This document shows, piece by piece, positions 58,423-64,000 of a stretch of DNA of 64,000 nt. Position 1 is the first letter of the stretch, and each line of letters starts with the position of its first letter. The notes below the pieces were generated by a model. That model was not told where the DNA came from, made no database searches, and saw only the letters and a list, made by a program, of their open reading frames with translations. The DNA comes from CAZENU01 sp965222125 (GTDB lineage: Bacteria; Chloroflexota; Dehalococcoidia; Lucifugimonadales; CAZENU01). Made by a program: the position numbers and the translations under genes. Location: assembly GCA_965222125.1 (NCBI GenBank), contig CBDCTC010000004.1:62001-126000 (forward strand), read 5' to 3'.

Positions 58423-59397
58423 CTACTCCAGGATAGACTGGTCCCAGTCGACCCACTCCCTGACTCCGCCTGGCGCCTCCAGGATCTTCCGCGTATGGTC
58501 AGAAAACGCCTTCGATGGCATGGCCTGGGCGGGGAACGGCGGTCCGGTCTCCAGGCCCAGGATGCTCCACCGCAGCTTGCCCTGCGGGCCGTCTCCCATC
58601 CCGGCGAAGCCTGGCGCGTCCGCCGTCGTCATCGTCGTCATGGGGTCGAAGTGCACCATCATCAGCAGCTCATCCAGATCGTCGTACCGGCCCTCTCTCA
58701 TCAGCTCCCACAGGCGCAGCGAGAGCCTCGGCGCGACGTTGCCGAAGAAGTCGACGAAGCCCTTCATTCCCTGGCGGGCGCCGGTGGCCATGACCATGCG
58801 GTTGTCTATGAAGTTGAGCTCGTCCCCGAACAGCCTGACGATCCCGACGTAGTGCGCCTCACTGGCCGAGATCCACTTGACGCCGACCATGTTGTCCAAC
58901 TCGACGTAGCGCTCCAAAAGACCCCTGGATATCTCGCGCACCCCCGGCATCACCCAGTAGTTGTTGTACGTCATGATTCCGATGTCGGCGTTGTCATTGA
59001 CGTACCGGTGATGCAGAAAGATGTCCTCCTCCGACGGCAGCGAGTAGTGGGGCATTCCCAGCTCCACAAAGTCGATGCCCGCGTCGGCGGCGTACCGGGC
59101 CTTGCGCGCGGCCCTGCGCGCACTCAGCTCGAACACGCCCACCATCGTGGGCACTTCACCGCCGGCCTCGTCGGCGAGAACGTCGACCAGCGCCTCGAGC
59201 TCGTCGTCTTCTAAAAAGTAGCTCTCGCCGTAGCCGCCCGCGACCATCAGCACGCCGGAGCCCTCCCGGATGCCGTTGTCGATCAGCCACCGGATGTGCT
59301 TCCGCTGGCGGTCCAGCAGCAGGTTGTGCTCGTCGTCGGTGAAGGTGGGCAGCGATATCACAGGGCCCACCAGCTTTTGCTTGCGGTAGTCGGCCAT
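58423..59397 (-). CDS. DHDPS/NAL-family lyase (DapA-like)
   Basis: A 324-residue class I aldolase-fold lyase. The Schiff-base Lys is K174 (MVGVKWISAS), the Tyr is Y144 (IGIMTYNNYW), and the carboxylate-binding loop has GGYGES at 54-59 in place of GTTGE. The family cleaves or forms bonds to pyruvate (dihydrodipicolinate synthase, N-acetylneuraminate lyase, 4-hydroxy-2-oxoglutarate aldolase). The residues that define DapA are not all recognisable and no lysine gene is nearby. A sialidase-like gene starts 4.3 kb downstream, so a sugar-acid lyase is equally possible. Confidence 0.85.
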   Translation of the reverse strand: MADYRKQKLVGPVISLPTFTDDEHNLLLDRQRKHIRWLIDNGIREGSGVLMVAGGYGESYFLEDDELEALVDVLADEAGGEVPTMVGVFELSARRAARKARYAADAGIDFVELGMPHYSLPSEEDIFLHHRYVNDNADIGIMTYNNYWVMPGVREISRGLLERYVELDNMVGVKWISASEAHYVGIVRLFGDELNFIDNRMVMATGARQGMKGFVDFFGNVAPRLSLRLWELMREGRYDDLDELLMMVHFDPMTTMTTADAPGFAGMGDGPQGKLRWSILGLETGPPFPAQAMPSKAFSDHTRKILEAPGGVREWVDWDQSILE

Positions 59398-59581
59398 CCA
59401 TTCCTCTTCTACGCGTCTCCTACGCGTCCTACGCGCACTCGCCGGCAGGCCGGAGTTTACTCGCGCCGGCCGCCCCGGTCAACGCGAACCGACCGCGGAC
59501 AACTTGCCATAGGCCGACGGGCCGCTGTAAGCTATGGCACGCGTTGGGACAAGGCCCAAGTAGCCGTTTTGGAGGCAGTAG

Positions 59582-60421
59582 ATGATCCACCGCAGGTTTG
59601 CACTGATGGCTGGGATCATGGCGTTGTTCGTGGCTGCGCTCGCCATGGCGTGCTCGAGCAGCGACGGGGAGACCGCGGCGACCGGGTCGTCCGGCGGGGA
59701 GTCCGGTGCGGCCGCGGCGGCGGATAGTCAGAGCGAGGTGCCGACAGACGAAGCCGGCTATCAGCTCGTCCAGAAGTTCGAGACGAACGTCCAGGTCACC
59801 AGCACGGCCTTCAACGAAAAGCGGCGCATCTCGAAGACGAACGCCTGCGTCGAGGTGGAGTTCGTCACAGGCGCCCCGTCGACCAACGTCAAGACCAAGC
59901 GGGAGAACAAGTCGACGCCGCTCACGTGGGGCGAGCTGCCCGCGGGCACCGTCAGCGTAGCGCTGGTCGTCGACAGCGATCAGGGCACCACGGTCGGCGT
60001 GCACAAGCCCGTCTACCTGGACCCGACGTACTTCGACAAGTTCAAGAAGGGCGCGAAGTGGGTCCACTGGGTCATCTGGAACGTCCCGGCCGACGCCGGC
60101 GGCCTCGATGAAGGTGTGCCGACGACGACCGCGGCCCTCCCGGACGTAGGACCGCAGGCGATGCAGGGCACCAACTCCGAGCTTGAGATCGGCTACTACG
60201 GGCCGTGCCCGCCGCCCGCCACCGTCTACCACGGCAGGCCCGCCGTCGACCAGGTCAAGTTCACCTACACCTTCACGCTGTACGCGTTGGACAAGGTGAT
60301 CGAGGGCCTCGGTGCTGAGACGACCAAAGACGCGCTGCTCAAGGCCATTGACGGCAGCATCCTGGGGTCCGGCGTGGCTGTGGGAGAGCACACCGCGACG
60401 ATAATCAAGAAGGCAAGCTGA
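59582..60421 (+). CDS. PEBP/YbhB-type lipoprotein 2
   Basis: A 279-residue lipoprotein with lipobox ending at Cys24 (LAMAC), a Ser/Gly/Ala-rich linker and a PEBP domain (about 65-279). The blocks TSTAFNEKRRISKTNACVEVEF, TPLTWGELPAGTVSVALVV, WVHWVIWNVPADAGGLDEG, GYYGPCPPPATVY and the closing KAIDGSILGSGVAVGEHTATII align with the lipoprotein at 40587. The two share the Cys24 position and the loop GPCPP, so they are paralogues. Substrate unknown. It is followed by the GH67-like gene. Confidence 0.93.
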   Translation: MIHRRFALMAGIMALFVAALAMACSSSDGETAATGSSGGESGAAAAADSQSEVPTDEAGYQLVQKFETNVQVTSTAFNEKRRISKTNACVEVEFVTGAPSTNVKTKRENKSTPLTWGELPAGTVSVALVVDSDQGTTVGVHKPVYLDPTYFDKFKKGAKWVHWVIWNVPADAGGLDEGVPTTTAALPDVGPQAMQGTNSELEIGYYGPCPPPATVYHGRPAVDQVKFTYTFTLYALDKVIEGLGAETTKDALLKAIDGSILGSGVAVGEHTATIIKKAS

Positions 60422-60443
60422 GCCGCCGGAGGGCCGGCGTGAC

Positions 60444-62702
60444 GTGGGCGGAATGGACGACCTCCGGATAGTCGTCGGCCCCAACGCGCCCGCCCTCGAG
60501 CGCTTCGCCGCCTCGGAGCTCCAGCGCTACCTCCGCATCCTGTTCGGGCCCACGGTCCCGGTCGTGGAGAACGCCTCCGGGGGCGCGACGCCCGCAGTCC
60601 TGATCGGCAGCCCGCAGACCAACCCCGCCGTCGCCTCCAGCGGGCTCGCGCGGGACTGGCCGTCCACGTCGGACCAGGGCATCGTCCTCAAGGGCGGCGC
60701 CGACGAGAAGACGTGGGCCGTCGGAGGCGGCAGCCCGGTCGCCACGACGTGGGCCGTGTACGAGCTGGTGGAGCGGCTCGGCGTCCGCTACCTGCTGTCG
60801 GGCGATGTCTTCCCGGACGACCCCGGCCCGCTCCGCCTCCCCGATCTCGACGTCTGCGTCGAGCCCCTCTTCACCGAGCGCATTTGGCGGCTCATGAACG
60901 ACGAGCCCCACGGCCCCGAGATGTGGAGTCTCGCAGAATGCCGCCGGGTGATCGACCAGATCGCCAAGATGAAGATGAACGGCATCTTCTTCCTCACGTA
61001 CCCGTCCCACCCGTTCGTGCACTACGAGTTCCGGGGAGTCGCCAAGAGCACGGGAGTGCTCGACTTCGGCTTCCGGTACCCGGTCGACGACGACACGATA
61101 GGCCGGGAGCACTTCGGCGGCGCCGCTGAGTTCACCAACCCCGAGTTCCGCCACTGCGACGGCTACGACGACATGGTCGAGGCGGGCCAACGCTACGCCC
61201 GCGCCGTGTTCGACCACGCCCGCGCCAGGGGCATGAGGATCGGATTTGGCTTCAGCCTCACCAACACCACCGACGAGTTCAAGGCCCGGCTGCGCGAGTG
61301 GACGCCGGACCTGCCCGGCGATCCGGCCGACGACGGCGGCGACTACGTCCGGCTCGGCCAGCTCTCGATGGGCGCGCCGCCCGGCGGCCGCGGCTTCCAG
61401 AACGTCGACAACCCGGCGCTCGCCGAGCTTGCCGAGGAGATCGTCAGGGCGCACCTGGAGACGTACCCGGAGATCGACTTCATCGAGATCGGCTCGGCCG
61501 AGTTCCGGGCCGAGGCGTCCGGCTACGAGCGGTGCTGGCGCAGGCTCGACGAGAAGTACGGCATCGAGTCGGCGGCGCCGCTGACGGAGCTGGAAGAGCG
61601 GGCGCGGGCCCGCGAGTACCACGGGGAGGGCCGGGCGGAGCGTGAGCTGAAGGCCGACGTCGAGTTCCTCTACTTCGTCGACAAGCTGTTCACCGAGGGT
61701 AGGCTGCTGGAGAGGCTGGGCCGAACGGACGTCGAGGTGCTGCTGTCGTCCGTCACAGAGGAGATGTACCCCATACTCGGCAGGGTGCTTCCCCCGAACT
61801 TCGGCATCGGAGCGCTCATCGACTACAACCTCAGCCTCGCGCTTCCGCGCCTCGACCGGCTCTCCTCGCTCGGCACCGGCTTCGGCAAGTACGTCACGCT
61901 CAGCGTGCAGGACGACATGAACAGCCTGCTGGTGTCGTCCGAGGGCGCGCGCATGGAGCGCTTCCTGGAGCGGATGCGAGACGCCGGGTTTAAGGGCTGG
62001 AAGTCGCGGTACTGGTCCATCGGAGACCTCGACCACAGCGTGGCCTACCTCGCGCGCGCCTCCTGGGACGCGGACCTCACCGTAGACGATGCCTACGACG
62101 ACTACGCCCGCAGCGTGTTCGGTGAAGACTGCCTGCCCGAGATGAGGGAGGCGCTGCGCGTCCTCGAGGAGAACGGCGAGTTCCAGGGAACGGCCATATT
62201 CGCGGTCGGCTTCCCGTATCCGAGCCTGATGCGCCGCCACTTCGAGATGCAGCGCAACTTCGCCGGCCGCACCGAGCCGCACGCCGGCCTGCTGAAGAGC
62301 CGCGACACGTACGCCGGCCTCGTCAAGCTGCTGGAGGCCGCGCTGCCGAGGTGCCGCGCCCGGGGCAGAAGCAGGCTCGAGTACATGATCGGCCGCGCCA
62401 GGACGTGCGCGCTCTTCCTGGAGACGGCGTACACCGTGGAACGGGCCGGCTTCGCCAACAGGGCCGCCGAAGAGGCCAGGGAAGACCGGGACCCCGAAGA
62501 GCTCGGCCGCAGGCTGAACGAGACTGCCAGGCTGCTCGAACGGGCGCTCGACCTGGCCCGCGAGACGATCCAAGCGCACGTCGAGATCGTCCGCGACGAG
62601 TCGGACGTCGGCCTGCTCGCCGCCATGAACCAGTACATGTACAAGTACCTCGAGGCCCGCTCATACCTGGCAACCCTCGAGGCCACGAGCTGGCACCTGT
62701 AG
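60444..62702 (+). CDS. GH67/alpha-glucuronidase-like or DUF4838-type glycosidase
   Basis: A 752-residue protein. The N-terminal domain (about 1-130) has the IVVGPNAPALERFAASELQRYLRILFG, ATPAVLIGSPQTN and GGSPVATTWAVYELVERLGVRYLL blocks, the alpha/beta pre-domain of GH67 and GH20 enzymes. The large middle (about 150-500) is barrel-like, with MNGIFFLTYPSHPFV, MRIGFGFSLTNTTDEF and IDFIEIGSAEFRAEA, the last possibly the catalytic acid region. The C-terminal about 150 residues are helical. No signal peptide is visible. It may process glucuronic-acid-containing oligosaccharides inside the cell. GTG at 60444 or ATG at 60453 are both possible starts. Confidence 0.7.
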   Translation: MGGMDDLRIVVGPNAPALERFAASELQRYLRILFGPTVPVVENASGGATPAVLIGSPQTNPAVASSGLARDWPSTSDQGIVLKGGADEKTWAVGGGSPVATTWAVYELVERLGVRYLLSGDVFPDDPGPLRLPDLDVCVEPLFTERIWRLMNDEPHGPEMWSLAECRRVIDQIAKMKMNGIFFLTYPSHPFVHYEFRGVAKSTGVLDFGFRYPVDDDTIGREHFGGAAEFTNPEFRHCDGYDDMVEAGQRYARAVFDHARARGMRIGFGFSLTNTTDEFKARLREWTPDLPGDPADDGGDYVRLGQLSMGAPPGGRGFQNVDNPALAELAEEIVRAHLETYPEIDFIEIGSAEFRAEASGYERCWRRLDEKYGIESAAPLTELEERARAREYHGEGRAERELKADVEFLYFVDKLFTEGRLLERLGRTDVEVLLSSVTEEMYPILGRVLPPNFGIGALIDYNLSLALPRLDRLSSLGTGFGKYVTLSVQDDMNSLLVSSEGARMERFLERMRDAGFKGWKSRYWSIGDLDHSVAYLARASWDADLTVDDAYDDYARSVFGEDCLPEMREALRVLEENGEFQGTAIFAVGFPYPSLMRRHFEMQRNFAGRTEPHAGLLKSRDTYAGLVKLLEAALPRCRARGRSRLEYMIGRARTCALFLETAYTVERAGFANRAAEEAREDRDPEELGRRLNETARLLERALDLARETIQAHVEIVRDESDVGLLAAMNQYMYKYLEARSYLATLEATSWHL

Positions 62703-62728
62703 CATACCCGCGCGAGCAAAACCCTCTT

Positions 62729-63583
62729 TTGAAACGGCAGCTGATCACCGACCAGCCCTTTGACCTGGACGCGATCCTGAATGGGACGCAAGATTTCCGC
62801 TGGCGTCCGTGGAGAGACGGCTGGCATTCCGGCGTACTGGACGGCAATCTGGTTCACATCAGGCAAGTCGCCCGCGGCGTGGAGTACAGCGCCGCTTCCG
62901 ACCTGGACTCTCTGCTGATTTCCTACTTTCGGCTCAACGACGACCTCGGCGCCATCCACGACGACATCTCCCGCCGCGACGACAATATGGCGAGGCTGGT
63001 GAAAGAGTATCCTTGGCTGCGCATCTTGCGGCAACCGGACCCCTGGGAGTGCACGGCGTCCTACATCTGCTCGGCCACCAACAACGTCAGCCGCATCAGC
63101 ACCATCGTGGAGAAAATAGCGGCGGCGCTCGGACGGCGGCTGGAGTTGGACGGCGAGGTGCGCAACACGTTTCCCACGTCGGAGATGGTACTGGAGGCAG
63201 GCGTGGGGGCACTGGAGGAGTTGAACCTGGGCCTCGACCGCCATTCCAAGATAGTCGCCGCCGCCGAGCGGATACGTGACGGCAACCTGGACCCGCGCTA
63301 CCTCGCGGGGCCCGAGGTGTGCTACGCCGAGACGAGGCGGCGGCTGATGGAGTGTTACGGCATCGGAAACAAGATTGCCGACTGCATCGCGCTATTCGGG
63401 CTGGACAAGACGGAGGCGTTCCCGGTGGACAGGTGGGTGGCGAGAGCAGCGGCAGGCTATTTCCCGTGCGGGGAGCAACCCGCCGGCAATCAGTTGGCGA
63501 AGTGGGCGCGGCGCCACTTTGGAGACAATGCCGGCTATGCCAATCAGTTCCTGTTCTTTGGGCAGTTGCATGCCTCCCGGTGA
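62729..63583 (+). CDS. 8-oxoguanine DNA glycosylase (OGG1-type)
   Basis: A 284-residue HhH-GPD glycosylase/lyase removing 8-oxoguanine. The OGG_N-type start PFDLDAILNGTQDFRWRPWRDGWHSGVLDG (about 10-39) is followed by YFRLNDDLGAIHDDIS, RILRQPDPWECTASYICSATNN and the helix-hairpin-helix region CYGIGNKIADCIALFGLDKTEAFPVDRWV. In it the Schiff-base Lys is K215 and the catalytic Asp D234. The start is uncertain: the TTG at 62729 follows the end of the GH67-like gene by 26 bp but has no clear ribosome-binding site. Bacterial OGG1-type genes are less usual than MutM. Confidence 0.88.
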   Translation: MKRQLITDQPFDLDAILNGTQDFRWRPWRDGWHSGVLDGNLVHIRQVARGVEYSAASDLDSLLISYFRLNDDLGAIHDDISRRDDNMARLVKEYPWLRILRQPDPWECTASYICSATNNVSRISTIVEKIAAALGRRLELDGEVRNTFPTSEMVLEAGVGALEELNLGLDRHSKIVAAAERIRDGNLDPRYLAGPEVCYAETRRRLMECYGIGNKIADCIALFGLDKTEAFPVDRWVARAAAGYFPCGEQPAGNQLAKWARRHFGDNAGYANQFLFFGQLHASR

Positions 63584-63673
63584 ACCAGCTCCACGGCGCC
63601 AGACCGGGCAACGCACTGGCGCCCAGCTTCCCTGATACAGTTGCGGAAGCCGCCTAACTTCCGGAGGTGACCC

Positions 63674-64000
63674 ATGGCCCGCGATTCGGTAACTGTGACA
63701 CTCGACGGCGAGGTCGTTGACCGGCTTCCGGCGGAGCGCGTCGTCCTCGACTATCCCGGCCTGACGGCTCGCGGCGAGGCGTGCATGGGCGTCACGAGCG
63801 ACGGCGACGTCTGGGCCGCCGTAGGGTTCAACACCGGGCTGCGCGGCGCCCACGGCCACTTCAACCAGGAGCGGCTGTTTCGCTCCCCGGACGGCGGCCA
63901 CACCTGGGAGAGCAGCCCGATGGCGCCGACGGGCTCCGGCCGGATGTGCGGCTTCACCGTCCTGACCGACGACACCTTCCTGCTGACCGTGGGCCCAGAC
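63674..64000 (+). CDS. Sialidase/BNR-repeat-like protein (start only, cut by the window end)
   Basis: Only the first 109 codons are present, open to the right edge. ATG at 63674 has GGAGGTG five bases upstream. The protein contains an Asp-box, SPDGGHTWE (SxDxGxTW, about 71-79), that marks sialidase-type beta-propellers, following GVTSDGDVWAAVGFNTGLRG. No signal peptide is visible. If it continues as expected, it may cleave sialic acids or belong to a related propeller family, and the DapA/NAL-like lyase nearby would suit that. Confidence 0.8.
   Translation, partial: MARDSVTVTLDGEVVDRLPAERVVLDYPGLTARGEACMGVTSDGDVWAAVGFNTGLRGAHGHFNQERLFRSPDGGHTWESSPMAPTGSGRMCGFTVLTDDTFLLTVGPD

Noticed and set aside
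60405..62579. A 724-codon minus-strand frame opposite the GH67-like gene
   Set aside because: It is an antisense shadow with no recognisable domain. The plus strand holds the GH67-like protein.
1..64000. A CRISPR array or Cas genes
   Set aside because: No array of spaced direct repeats and no Cas-like protein was seen.
1..64000. Biosynthetic gene clusters or rRNA genes
   Set aside because: No PKS, NRPS or RiPP core gene and no rRNA-like stretch was found.

Overview
This is a GC-rich (roughly 60-65% by eye), gene-dense bacterial chromosome segment with about 56 recognisable protein genes or gene remnants, one tRNA, one T-box leader and one complete insertion sequence. RNase Y, PlsY, a T-box-controlled leuS, lipoprotein signal peptides, a heterotetrameric sarcosine oxidase, PhyH-type dioxygenase and enolase-superfamily genes, and no lipid A or outer-membrane biogenesis genes, suggest a free-living heterotroph of the Chloroflexota (Dehalococcoidia/SAR202-like). 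That placement is inference from gene content, not from a marker gene search.

Layout. 0-9.1 kb is catabolic: a sugar-acid dehydratase and a PhyH dioxygenase (minus), a complete 1,876-bp IS1380-family element with 4-bp target duplication, a five-bladed-propeller glycosidase-like protein followed by a frameshifted ROK kinase (plus), a TauE/SafE exporter and an N-acyl-D-amino-acid deacylase (minus). 9.1-15.8 kb is a minus-strand housekeeping block: aspS, dgkA, an Lrp/AsnC regulator, a zinc-finger membrane protein, plsY, a PHP phosphoesterase and rny. 16-22 kb holds an MFS transporter, a small zinc-ribbon protein, an Ldh2-type dehydrogenase and three damaged genes in a row (cyclophilin-like, ACT-ACT, PLP decarboxylase), then an AbrB/PIN toxin-antitoxin pair. 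22-33.7 kb carries a dimethylglycine/sarcosine dehydrogenase-like FAD-GcvT protein, an EVE-domain protein, a MacB-like ABC pair, an isopropylmalate-dehydrogenase-family enzyme and the complete soxBDAG operon. Together the FAD-GcvT protein and SoxBDAG could demethylate N-methylglycines to glycine.

33.7-42.6 kb: a DUF5131 (Gp37/Gp68)-TcmP pair of unknown function, a BamB-like lipoprotein, a twice-frameshifted alpha/beta hydrolase, leuS with its T-box leader, a PEBP lipoprotein and a second AbrB/PIN pair. 42.7-49.6 kb: a nucleoside deoxyribosyltransferase-like gene faces a minus-strand run of XRE regulator, ImmA/IrrE peptidase, methyltransferase, Nudix hydrolase, protein-kinase-like protein, ABC ATPase and two ABC-2 permeases. 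The last four are essentially fused end to end and are the most system-like unit here. 49.6-64 kb: a Nudix hydrolase, a DUF4349 lipoprotein with two inserted PKD domains, tRNA-Glu, a GNAT enzyme, MFS debris behind a structured leader, two proteins of unknown function, an acyl-CoA dehydrogenase, SnoaL-like and P-loop proteins, a DHDPS/NAL-family lyase, a second PEBP lipoprotein, a GH67-like glycosidase, an OGG1-type glycosylase and the start of a sialidase-like protein.

A striking property is that at least seven genes are broken by indels, stops or deletions, all of them dispensable-looking, while long essential genes (leuS, aspS, rny) and long catabolic genes (soxA) are intact. Real gene decay is therefore more likely than random assembly error, although two of the indels lie in homopolymers.
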